The translations under genes and the position numbers were made by a program. Shown piece by piece: positions 45,408 to 56,000 of a stretch of DNA of 64,000 nt. Every line of letters starts with the position of its first letter. The stretch's first letter is position 1. Below the pieces are notes generated by a model. The model made no database searches. It was not told the origin of the DNA and was given only the letters and a program-made list of their open reading frames with translations. The stretch comes from Orbus hercynius (GTDB lineage: Bacteria; Pseudomonadota; Gammaproteobacteria; Enterobacterales; Orbaceae), in assembly GCF_003634275.1 (NCBI RefSeq), contig NZ_RBWY01000001.1, positions 679,955 to 743,954 of the forward strand. The letters are read 5' to 3'.

Positions 45408-46472
45408 ATGAAAAATATGAGCACTCCTTTTTATAATCCGTTATTGAGTTATGAAGATAACTACCAACAAGGCCCTTTTGGGGATTTTATTGCGCCGCCA
45501 AAGTCTGTTGTAACAGCAAATAACACATCACGTTTTTTAAATTTAGCGGTCGATTTACCGTTTGGTATTCCAGCGGGTCCTTTACTCAATGCAAAATATG
45601 TGAAAGCGGCATTAGCTTACGGCTTTGATCTGTGTGTGTATAAAACGGTGCGCACTAAAGCGCATAAAAGCCACCCATTACCGAATGTGTTAGCAATTCA
45701 CCCGCAAGGTAAACTCTCTCATCAAGTCGATGTAGTATTGGCTGATACACATTATCAATTGCCGGTTTCCATCACTAATTCATTTGGTGTACCGTCATTT
45801 GCGCCCGATATTTGGCAAGCCGATTTAGCCGATGCGGTGAGCGCTGCTAAGCAAGGGCAGTACGTGATTGGCAGCTTTCAAGGTACGCCGGGTAATGAAG
45901 CAACGATTGAAAAAGACTACGCCTTAGCCGCACGGTTAATTGCTGAAACCAAAGCGCCGATTTTAGAAGCGAATTTAAGCTGCCCAAATGAAGGGGCACA
46001 TAAATTACTCTGTTTTGATTTTGATAAAGTTGAACGAGTGGCAAAAGAGATTAAAAATGCAGTGCCAGATCGTTCGTTATTGCTAAAATTGGCTTATTTT
46101 GCCAATGATGACGCGGTAATGCCACTACTTAAAAAGCTCAAGGGCGTGGTTGATGGTTTTAGTACCATTAATACATTATCAGCCAGCCCGGTTGATAAGC
46201 AGGGTAATCCAGCACTCGGTCACGATAGGCCAACTGGTGGGGTGTGTGGTGAGGCGATTCGTTGGGCGGGGCTTGACATGGTGCAGCGCTTAGCGAGATT
46301 GCGTCAAGCGCTAGATTATCACTTTACCATTGTGGGTGTGGGCGGCGTGAGTACGACTGAGCATTACTTGGCGTATATGGCTGCTGGCGCAGATGCGGTA
46401 ATGAGTGCTACAGGCGCAATGTGGAATCCGCATTTAGCTTTTGAGATTAAAAAAGCGCTAAATCGACAATAA
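45408..46472 (+). CDS. Dihydroorotate-dehydrogenase-like flavoprotein (class 1 type)
   Basis: About 354 residues from the ATG at 45408 (TAGG 8 bases before). FMN barrel features: GIPAGPLLNAKYVKAAL, SITNSFGVPS, ILEANLSCPNEG, and the phosphate-binding VGVGGVSTTEHYLAYMAAGADAV. The long insert around residues 230-285 and the N-terminus differ from biosynthetic PyrD, so a role in pyrimidine reduction or catabolism after the amidohydrolase is possible. The exact substrate cannot be read from sequence. Confidence 0.75.
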   Translation: MKNMSTPFYNPLLSYEDNYQQGPFGDFIAPPKSVVTANNTSRFLNLAVDLPFGIPAGPLLNAKYVKAALAYGFDLCVYKTVRTKAHKSHPLPNVLAIHPQGKLSHQVDVVLADTHYQLPVSITNSFGVPSFAPDIWQADLADAVSAAKQGQYVIGSFQGTPGNEATIEKDYALAARLIAETKAPILEANLSCPNEGAHKLLCFDFDKVERVAKEIKNAVPDRSLLLKLAYFANDDAVMPLLKKLKGVVDGFSTINTLSASPVDKQGNPALGHDRPTGGVCGEAIRWAGLDMVQRLARLRQALDYHFTIVGVGGVSTTEHYLAYMAAGADAVMSATGAMWNPHLAFEIKKALNRQ

Positions 46473-46526
46473 CATCTGTGCTATTATCTTAATACGATCA
46501 AAGCAATCGGATAACAGGAGATTTAC

Positions 46527-46817
46527 ATGAGTCAGATTCATATTGTGGCAATGTTTACCATTAAACCTGAGTTTAATGAGCAATTTAAGTTAGAATTTAA
46601 GCAACTTGTTGCGGCAAGCCGGCAAGAAGAAGGATGCCTTCAGTACGATCTTCACCAAGACATCAAAGATCCGCATACTTATATTTTTATTGAAACATGG
46701 CAATCTAAACAGGCGATTGAACGACATAATGCGCAATCACATTTTAAACAGTTTGCTAAATTCACTGAAGGTAAAGTCGCTAAAAAAGCGGTGCATCTGA
46801 TGACGCCAATGATTTAG
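46527..46817 (+). CDS. Antibiotic-biosynthesis-monooxygenase (ABM) domain protein
   Basis: 96 residues, one ABM ferredoxin-like domain (IHIVAMFTIKPEFNEQF, EGCLQYDLHQDIKDPHTYIFIETWQS). Small cofactor-free quinol monooxygenases such as YgiN share this fold, but substrate is unknown. The ribosome site is AGGAG. It may be co-transcribed with the flavoprotein 54 bases upstream and is followed by a strong terminator. Confidence 0.82.
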   Translation: MSQIHIVAMFTIKPEFNEQFKLEFKQLVAASRQEEGCLQYDLHQDIKDPHTYIFIETWQSKQAIERHNAQSHFKQFAKFTEGKVAKKAVHLMTPMI

Positions 46818-46843
46818 TTCACTTCAAATCATTATCATGATGT

Positions 46844-46867
46844 AAAAACGCCCTGGTGGGCGTTTTT
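46844..46867 (+). terminator. Rho-independent terminator
   Basis: AAAAACGCCC (46844-46853) pairs with GGGCGTTTTT (46858-46867) around TGGT, with a T-tract on the + strand and an A-run supporting minus-strand use as well. Confidence 0.9.
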
Positions 46868-46873
46868 TTATGG

Positions 46874-47560
46874 CTAGCGATGCAAACGATAGGGTTCATC
46901 CATCGGGATAAAATCCTGTTCATTAATCGCATCGAAAATCCACTCTTTTACCCCTTTGGTGTGACAGATCGTTTCGATGTAGTTAGCGAGCTGCGTTGAA
47001 GTTTGAATATGAAAGTTTTTTAACCTTAAACACATTGGTGCATAAAAGGCATCAGCAATTGTAAATTCACCGAATAAATACTTGCCGGTAGATTGCTGTA
47101 AAAATGAAGAAAGATGCTGATCTAAGAAGGTGATTTCTTGATTAACTTTGGGATGATCACGCAAGATAATTTGACCGATTTCGGCAAATGACGCTTCGAT
47201 ATTCATCGGCAGATAGTGACGAATATTGGTATAACCACAGTGCATTTCCGCGGCTAAACGGCGAGCGCTTGCTCTTTGCTGCTGATTTTTGGGCCATAGC
47301 GCATGCTCAGGGTGCTTTTCGGCTAAATATTCACAAATCGCTAATGAATCGGTAACAATCAATCCATTATCAATTAAGATTGGCACTGTTCCTGCTGAAT
47401 TGAGCGGTAGAATTGTTTGTTTAAAGCGTGAATTGGTCTCAAAGCTATCAAATCGAACCCATTTTTCATCAAAATTGAGATCAAAGTGCTTCATGATAAC
47501 CCAAGGCCGCATTGACCAAGTTGAATAGTTTTTATTGCCGATATAAAGAAAATAATTCAT
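46874..47560 (-). CDS. Glutathione S-transferase family protein
   Basis: 228 residues from the ATG at 47558-47560 (GGGGA before it); 12 more codons upstream are open but unlikely. The N-terminal thioredoxin-like domain has NYSTWSMRPWV with the likely catalytic serine, and GTVPILIDNGLIVTDSLAICEYL at the glutathione site. The C-terminal helical domain follows from about residue 90. Substrate is unknown. Confidence 0.85.
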   Translation of the reverse strand: MNYFLYIGNKNYSTWSMRPWVIMKHFDLNFDEKWVRFDSFETNSRFKQTILPLNSAGTVPILIDNGLIVTDSLAICEYLAEKHPEHALWPKNQQQRASARRLAAEMHCGYTNIRHYLPMNIEASFAEIGQIILRDHPKVNQEITFLDQHLSSFLQQSTGKYLFGEFTIADAFYAPMCLRLKNFHIQTSTQLANYIETICHTKGVKEWIFDAINEQDFIPMDEPYRLHR

Positions 47561-47637
47561 GGTTAAATCCCCGTGCTTAGCTAAGTAAGCTAGCAAATTA
47601 TACGCCTTATCAATAAAAAGACAATAGTGCCTAAATA

Positions 47638-50049
47638 CTACTCTAATAACGAAACTTTAATGGTTCTTGAATCACTGCGTCCTAAATCATCAACGACTAA
47701 TAATTTAAATAAACCACTTCTAGTTGGTAACCAGTCAATCGCTTGGTTTGGTGTGCTATTACCCATAAATTGATTATCAATAAACCAATATAGCTGTTTG
47801 ACTTCACCATCGGCGGTGGCGGCTAAACGAATGCGCTCATTTTTTTGGTTAGTAACCCGCAGTTGATACACCACATTTTTGAGTGGCGAGCTGATTTTAG
47901 GCGGTTGACCCAAGTAAGTTTGTGGTGCTAAGCAGTGTGAGCTATCAGGTGGTAATTTTTTTGGCATGCCGGCTTTGGCAAAAATTCGTGCTAAGTCAGA
48001 AGGCCAATATTCAAACACTTCGGTATGCGAAGTATTTGGATTATAAGGTGGGCAAGCAACCAGACCCGTTTGATTATCAATCATCACTGGCCGGTAGATA
48101 TTATCAACCGTAATCGGTGAGACACCAGGAATAAACCATGTTTTGCCTTTGACTTGACACCATTTGGTAACCAAATTGCCGCTAGGTAAACAGATATCGA
48201 CTTGCTTAATATTTTGGGGTAATGGCTGAACAAGTAATTTAGCATTAGGATAATAAGCATTAATGGCATCAATAATATTAAAAAAGAGTGGGGTGGCCGC
48301 ATCGGCGCCAACAAAAGCATTATTGCCTGTACCATCGAAATTACCTAACCATACCACTAGCACGTATTGCTTAAAGCCGCCAGCGGTCCAGGCATCTCTA
48401 AATCCCCATGAGGTACCCGTTTTCCAGTAGATCGGTATGGTGCGGTTTTGCTTTTTATATAAAATGTCTTGTTTACGGGTATTTTGTAATAACATCTCTT
48501 TAGCCATAAAGCTGGCTTCTGGGCTCAGGAGCTGAGTTGGCGGCATATCATCAGCATGGTGAGCGCTCTCAATAAATTGGAGTGGTTGCCATTTCCCTTG
48601 ATTTGGCAGCATAGCATATAGTGTTGCCAGTTCTTGTGGGGTGACTTCGCCGCCGCCTAATACCAAGGCTAAACCGTAATGTTCTTCGCTAGCTAAATTT
48701 TGGATATGGGCTTGTTTTAAAAATTGATAGAAAGAGGGGCTTTTGAGCTTAGATGCGACAAAAACTGCCGGAATATTACGGCTGCGAATTAAGGCTTCTG
48801 TTGCGGAAATTGGTCCAGTAAAACGGCGATCAAAGTTCTCTGGTGTATAAAAGCCAAAATCGGTTTCCACATCTTTTAAAATCGTCATGGGATGCAATAC
48901 GCCTTGATCTATCCCCAAAGCATAAATAAAGGGTTTTAAGGTTGAGCCCGGCGATCGCTTCGCGAGCGTGCCATTGACTTGACCTTGTATCGCATCATTA
49001 AAATAGTTGGCGGAACCTATTAGCGCTTTCACTGCCATCGTTTGGCTATCGACTAATAATACCGAGGCATTTTTAATGCCTTTTGGGCTATTACGTTCGA
49101 TGAAAACACTCACTTGCTGTTCAATAATTTTTTGCAAATGGCTATCTAGGGTGGTGGTGATAGTCTGATCATGCTCAGCAAATTGCGCTTGCTGGAGAAT
49201 TTGATTAATAAAATGCGGCGCAGTAAACGGTAGCTGCTCTGGCTGGCGCATAATCAGCGGCGCCTTAAATAAGGCGGCAATGTTATCCTCTGTAGCATAG
49301 GCATCTTGCCAGCGTTCAAATAATTGATTTCTTGCTTTGACTAAGGCCGGGCCGGCAACGCCCGTCAATTTATCGATTCGGTAGGTTGGCGACTGCGGTA
49401 AGACGGTTAACGTGAGTGCTTCGGGTAAGTTAACTTGTGCAATCGGTTTATCAAAATAGATTAATGAAGCGGCGCCTACACTTTCGATATTACGTCCAAA
49501 CGGCGCATAATTGAGATAGGCTTCTAAAATATCATGCTTAGAATACATTAACTCCAGTTCGATTGCGCGTAGGATTTGTAACAGTTTTCCGGCTATGGTT
49601 TTGGTGTTAATTTTCCAGTGCATACGCGCTAGCTGCATGGTGATAGTCGATGCACCTTGGCGATTTCCACCGCCGATATAGGTTGCCCAAAATGCTCGCA
49701 TTAGGCTAATTGGATTGATGCCAAGATGGTAATAAAACCATTGATCTTCATGTAGTAGCAAGCTATCAACCACGTAGGGAGAGATATCTTCAAGCGGTGT
49801 CCACAGTCGATACCTATCATCATCAGCAAGTGTCACTCTTAATAGCTTATGATTGCTATCATAAAAGGTTTTGGAAAAGGTTAATGGCTCAGACAGCGGC
49901 GGGTGTGGCAATAATCTCACCACGATAGCGATTATGGCTAATAGCACGATGGCCATTAAGCTATTTTGATGACGTTTAATCCAAAGAGGTAACATGCGCA
50001 TATTTCTACGGGTCGTATAAAAGGGCACATCAACGTACCCTTTTGGCAT
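47638..50049 (-). CDS. pbpC: Penicillin-binding protein 1C
   Basis: 803 residues. One membrane helix (about 30-46) is followed by a GT51 glycosyltransferase (EDQWFYYHLGINP, GASTITMQLAR), a transpeptidase with SPGSTLKPFIYALG (active serine) and YWKTGTSWGFRDAW (KTG box), and a C-terminal BiPBP_C domain from about residue 715. It polymerises and possibly crosslinks peptidoglycan. It lies 10 bases after the alpha-2-macroglobulin gene, the conserved pairing seen in many proteobacteria. The exact start among several near 50049-50000 is uncertain. Confidence 0.93.
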   Translation of the reverse strand: MPKGYVDVPFYTTRRNMRMLPLWIKRHQNSLMAIVLLAIIAIVVRLLPHPPLSEPLTFSKTFYDSNHKLLRVTLADDDRYRLWTPLEDISPYVVDSLLLHEDQWFYYHLGINPISLMRAFWATYIGGGNRQGASTITMQLARMHWKINTKTIAGKLLQILRAIELELMYSKHDILEAYLNYAPFGRNIESVGAASLIYFDKPIAQVNLPEALTLTVLPQSPTYRIDKLTGVAGPALVKARNQLFERWQDAYATEDNIAALFKAPLIMRQPEQLPFTAPHFINQILQQAQFAEHDQTITTTLDSHLQKIIEQQVSVFIERNSPKGIKNASVLLVDSQTMAVKALIGSANYFNDAIQGQVNGTLAKRSPGSTLKPFIYALGIDQGVLHPMTILKDVETDFGFYTPENFDRRFTGPISATEALIRSRNIPAVFVASKLKSPSFYQFLKQAHIQNLASEEHYGLALVLGGGEVTPQELATLYAMLPNQGKWQPLQFIESAHHADDMPPTQLLSPEASFMAKEMLLQNTRKQDILYKKQNRTIPIYWKTGTSWGFRDAWTAGGFKQYVLVVWLGNFDGTGNNAFVGADAATPLFFNIIDAINAYYPNAKLLVQPLPQNIKQVDICLPSGNLVTKWCQVKGKTWFIPGVSPITVDNIYRPVMIDNQTGLVACPPYNPNTSHTEVFEYWPSDLARIFAKAGMPKKLPPDSSHCLAPQTYLGQPPKISSPLKNVVYQLRVTNQKNERIRLAATADGEVKQLYWFIDNQFMGNSTPNQAIDWLPTRSGLFKLLVVDDLGRSDSRTIKVSLLE

Positions 50050-50059
50050 TCACACTAAG

Positions 50060-53000
50060 CTAGTTTCTTGCAATGACGGTAATCTTATCGCCACCTTTTG
50101 AAACAGCCTGAATATCACGATCATACATTGCTTCACCAAAAGCTGATGGCACGGTATATTCGCCCACGTTAGTCGCTTTTATTTGATAAATAAATGTTTG
50201 TGTTGTGTCGTTTGCGGTTGAGCCATAAATAATCACGCGATCTTCGCGGACATCGGTATACTCGGGGTACCAGGTGTAATCACCGACCGCAATTGGCGAT
50301 ATCCAACTCTCTCCACTCTCTTCGTCCTCATAGTACGCTTCGCCATTATAATCGTCACTATCTTTTGCATTATGGTTTTCTGGGCTATTTAGCGGTTGTT
50401 GAACCACTTCAAAGCCGCCCGGTAATAAGTCAACAATCGCAATATTGGTCGCACCTTCTTTTGATAACGTGCGCACATGAAGGGTGACATTGACTTTATC
50501 GCCTAACATCACTTGATTGACCACTTGACCTTTATCATTGGTAAATTCTCGGTATATTTCCAGTCCTTTAGTTATCGGTTGTTGCTGCGCAGTTTTATCA
50601 AACCCTTGTTCTGATACTTGGTACCATGCTGGTAAGTTAGCGAGATTATTAAAGGTGATGCTGCGTGTCTCGGCTGCAAATTCACCTTTTGCCAGTAAGC
50701 CATTCAATTTGGCAATCAGTTGTTGCTTGCCTTGCTGCGGAGTGTTCAATTGAGCGGTAATGGTTAAATCATCAGCCGTTAACTTAGCGGTATCAAGGCT
50801 CGTTGAATAGCTATCAAGTGCGAGCATGGTCATGGCTGAAGATTGGGTTGTATAGCGCTCTTGCTGTAACATCAACACCATATTTTCCAGCGCTTGTGGC
50901 GGGATTGCACTCGCTTTATCGGCAAAATGTTTGGTGATTAAATAGATTTTACTCGCATCCATCACTAATGGATCATAGTAATTATGATTCCACCACGCGT
51001 TATCATAGGCCGTTGAGAGCGAATTCCAAACCGGTTTAAACAGTTTATTGGCTTCTTTATCCATTTTTAGCATCTGATAAGACGCGGCTAAATACAGCGC
51101 GGTGACATCGGTTTGCCACCATTTACTACGGCTATCATTAAGATCGGCCATAATTGAGGCTAAATAACTGGTCGTGACTTGGTTTTGTCGGCTTAGTAAA
51201 TAAATTGCATAAGCACGTAAACGCAGACCATATTGATCGGTGCGCGTAGAGGCGGCAATTTGCTTAATGTAGTTATTGGCATTTTTCAGCATGTTGGTCG
51301 GTATTGCTTGACCGGCATCTTGCGCTTCTAACATAAAGTTAGTGGCATATAAGGTGATAAATGGATCCACGTTATAAGTTGAATACCATAAACCAATGGC
51401 CCCTTCATTATTTTGCCTTGCTTGTAGCGTTTGGAACAGTGCTTCAAGCGTAATATTATTATCTTTGACTAATTGTAGCTGCGGATATTTGCTGCTAATA
51501 AGTAGTGGCATCGCCCGACTAACAATTTGCTCTGAACAATAATGTGGGTAGTTAGCCAGATAGGTTGCTAAGCCTTTGCTTAACACAAAAGGTGAGTAAG
51601 CGGCTGAGGCTGTTCGTTCACTAAATGGGGCGTACATGTCTCTCATTGCTGAGATTGTTTGTGTGCTTCCATCCATTCTGCCCATGGTCGTTTTAAGGCG
51701 ATATTGAGCAGCAGGGCGAACTGATGTACTGACTTTGCGTTCAACGACTTTATTTTGGTAAGTGGCGGTAAATCGCAAATCTCCGCTGCCTAAATTATCG
51801 GTAGCACGGAGCTTGAAGTTAAGCGTACCTTCTTTCATTGGACTAAGATTAATGACCTTAGTTGCTTCGTCTAATATCGCTAATTGTGGCGTGGCTGTTA
51901 AGGTAACCGTAATTGGAACAGCTTGATCTGTCATGTCTTCTAAATTGTTGGCGACACTTAAGCTGATTTCAAATTCATCATTTGGCGCAACAAAATACGG
52001 GATGTTTGGCGATAAGACAAAATCATTACGAACCGTACTGGTGGTTTGCGCGTGACCCATGGTCTGTTTACCGACCGAGATGGCCATAATACGAATTTTA
52101 CCATTGAAGTAATCTGGCACAGTGTAATCAACGGTTTTCGTTCCATCAACATCCATGATGCCAGACCAGTAGGCAACCGGTTCATCCACTTTACGTTTGA
52201 ATGGGTTCAAATGGGCTGACAGCGAATTAAGTGCCTCGTCCGCGCTATCACCGCCCGGTGCAGATAAACTCAGCAGACGATTGTATTCAGGCAAAATTAA
52301 ATCTAAGATTTGCGCGGTTCTGACCGATAAGGCTTTTTTACGCAAAAATTCATTCAGTGGATTTTTTAATTTATAGCCCGAAACTTGTAAAATACCTTCA
52401 TCAATGGCAAATATGACCACTCGTTGTGGGCTTGTGGTTTGAATCGTAATTGGTAGGATTTGCCCTGGTTTGAGTTTTTCTGGCGCGGTTAATTTAATGT
52501 GATCATCAAACTTATCATTGGAAATTTTAAATGGTACCACCGCATAACTGAGCGGGCTCATAAAGATTTCATCAGAGCTTGGATCGCGGATAAATTGCAC
52601 ATTGATATAAGCGTTGCCATCAATTCCTTCTGGCACCGTGATTGTTTGTACTGAACTGGTGGTGGTGGTTTTAAACCATTTCCAGGCATAAACTTTATCG
52701 CGCTCAATGGTAATAATGCCGCTACCAACATAAGGCGCAGTAATCGACACTTCAATATTATCACCGGCTTTATACTGATTATCATTAATCTTGAGTTCCA
52801 GTTCAGCATTGCGATCAAGGTCACGTGTCACATTTGCGGTACCGGCAACCGAGTAGGTGGTTTGATAAACCACATAGCCGTTTTTATTTTTGATTTTTAA
52901 TAAATAGTTACCCGGTTCATCTTGATTAATGACGTAATTACTTGATGCGTTATCGATACTAAATGGCGTTTCGGATACCACAATATCTTTACGTTTAGAT

Positions 53001-56000
53001 TCGTATTTGTAAACGCCAGATGGTTGTTTGACTAATACTGATAAATATTTTTGTTCCATTTTCACTAACGTCAAATCCGGCAAATCGATTGGTGTAAGTT
53101 TTGCATCGACAGCGATAAAATTCAGTATGCGAGTTGAACCTTTATTAATATAGTCTAAGCGGCCATCAGCTTTAGCGCCAATTAAGTAGTCATTTGGCGA
53201 AACAAACACTGATGCGGTTGCCGCAACACTGCGACCACTATCGGGTTCAAACACTTCAGTTAACACTTTGGCGGTATAATTACCTTCAAAGCTGGTAATT
53301 GGCAATGTTAAGTTGGCAACGCCATTATCATCGGTGGTGGTGTCTTCAACCGCAATATCAAAGTTATTTTGGTAACGGGTAATGTTTTGATAAAACGCGT
53401 AATCATTATACTTTTTAAAATAAGGTACAGAAGGCGTTAAGTACAGTTTGCTCTTAACGGTGCGATTTTGCGCGGCAGTGCCAAACAAGTTTTTGGCTTC
53501 GACTTTTGCCGATAGGGCGTCAGGATGAACCCAACCTTCGCTAATCTCCGGTAGCAGCTTTAATGTTACCGCTGTTTTATCCGGTTCAAACTCCCGAATA
53601 ACCACTGAGGTTGATCCTAACAGCGTGCGGTAATCTTCGCGTGGATTTTTAAGGTACAAGTTCACGTACCACTCACCAGTTGGTGAGCTATATTCAGTTT
53701 GGTATGAGAGTTCAACAAAACCATATTGATCTAAGACAATCGGTTCGGTCTTCACCCGATTAGATTTAGCATCGTAAATATCAGCTTCCAGTCTGATGCC
53801 ATTGAGTGATTTAGACCAGTCTTGTGCTCGCACAATCATCCCAATATGGAATTTCTCGCCAGGGCGATAAACTCCGCGATCAGAAAACAGGTGCGTGCGC
53901 AATTCACCACCATCCACCGTTTCATAAATACCACCGACATCAAAGCGTGAAAAATTCAATTGACGGTCATAGCTTGAAATCGGTAAAAAGGAGAGATCTT
54001 GTCCTTTTTCAACCACAAATAATAACGGCTTAATACCTTGGTAATAGTCAGATAGTGGTGCAAAGTGGGCATGGCCGGTTTCATCTGTTTGTTGTGAGGT
54101 GATTTCAATACCATTGACGCCTAAAACCGAGACTTTAGCATCTTTGATTGGCTCGCCACTTTGAATAGATTGGACAAAGATATCTTGTGACTGGTCTAAC
54201 GATTTTTTATTAATAATGCCAATATCCGTTACAATAATAAAGCGAGAAGTAAAGTAATCGAATGACTCTTTCTTGTTTTGTTTATGATTACCATATAAAC
54301 GGACTAAAAAGACCCCACGAATTTGATCACCATTAACATCTTTTTTCAAATATTGACTAATATCGATATCGCTATATTTGATTGCATCGCCGCTACCGGG
54401 TATTGCTTTGGTCACGCTGTATTTTTCAACAAAATTATCACTGCTTAGCGCGCCAAAATCCATCCATTGGAAATCATTTTCATTAAATGCGACTAAGTGC
54501 TGTAATTGTGACGGAATCACTCGTTCAATTTCGAGTTTTAGTTTAGACATATTGCGCGATACAATTGGAATTTTTTTATCGCCGCTTAATGATAATAGTG
54601 AGCCTTGTGCAGCAAAATCCATGATAGCTGGGTAGGTTGGTACGGCTTTCACATCAACGTACTGCTGGGTTAAGTAATAGCCACCATCCGAAATTAAAGG
54701 CTGATCGAGTGTCAGATAAATCTGACTATTTTGATCCGCTTTGAGCTCAAAGCTGATTTGATTTTGATAATTTTGTTCCGTATCAATCTTTTTCAGCGTT
54801 AAGCGTGTTGCTTTGGCTAGATCGGCTTTATCAACTAGGATTTTGGTTTTATAGCTGCGATCTAAATCATCATAATAACGTTCGCTATAGGCTTTTTTGT
54901 TATTAATCGGTAGCTGCCACACATTAATCAATTTGCTGACATCGGTGGCATTCACGTTGTAATTAAATGCAATCGTCAAGACTTGTCGCATCTCTTGATT
55001 ATTGACTTCAACCAGCGAGAGATCAACGTTATCTACGTTCAGATTAAATTTACTCGGTATGACAAGCGAACTGCGTTTTAATGAATCAGATGGCGTGCCG
55101 CCCACTGCTGAGGTGACACCTTTTTCGATCGATAATAAGAGATAACTATCTTGATTTGGCAAATCAATTTGGTCGCTTTTAATATACGCGATCGTCTGTT
55201 TGTCATTATACGTTACCGTATAACGATACTGTTTGATAAATTTATCCTTATTTTTTTCATATAACGCGAGTGAGATTTTATTTTCAAACACATTGGGATT
55301 GATCGGGTGTGAAAAATTGACCGTGAAAATAGCCATTTTATTGTTCGCATTGAGCGGATCTTGGTGTAGTTCTTCATCACTAATGGCATAACTAAAATCT
55401 TGTGATGTGAATGAGAATGACGCTGAGTCATTACTGAGTAAATTATGCTCAGCAAACAGCTTATTGGCATCTAATTTAACCGTGTATTCGGTGCCTAAAG
55501 GCCAATTATTCGTTGGTTTAAATTGAATGGATTTATCGCTATTCCATTGCCAAACACCGTCAATGCTTGGACTAATTGTGACGCCGTCACTAATTGCTTT
55601 ATTCATTAATTGCAGGGGTGCAGGTGAGCGGCTGTTGCCATTAAAACGAATATCGAGCGTCGAATGACTATTGGTTGGTTTATAAAAATTGGCATAATAG
55701 GTGTTGACTTCAATAGCGGCTGGCTCAATCGGTTTCGGGCGATTTAAGTACCAGTGATAAGCATAATTGGCCGAGAAGTACGCAATTATTGCAATCAGTA
55801 TTGCACTGCCAATCAGTATGCTGCGCTGTTTTAGTTTAGCAATAACGATATGATAAGTTTGTTTGGTTTTAGGATACCATTTGGGGATTGACCAGTTAAC
55901 ATTACCGATAATGGGACTTAGGCACCATAAAATTGAACGCAACAATACCAGTAGAAATAACATGAAATATAAACATGCTTCCCAAACGATATAAAGTACG

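Noticed and set aside
53824-54033. Several 60-90 codon + strand frames within the alpha-2-macroglobulin and other large genes
   Set aside because: They overlap long conserved coding regions on the other strand and show no start signals or family resemblance.
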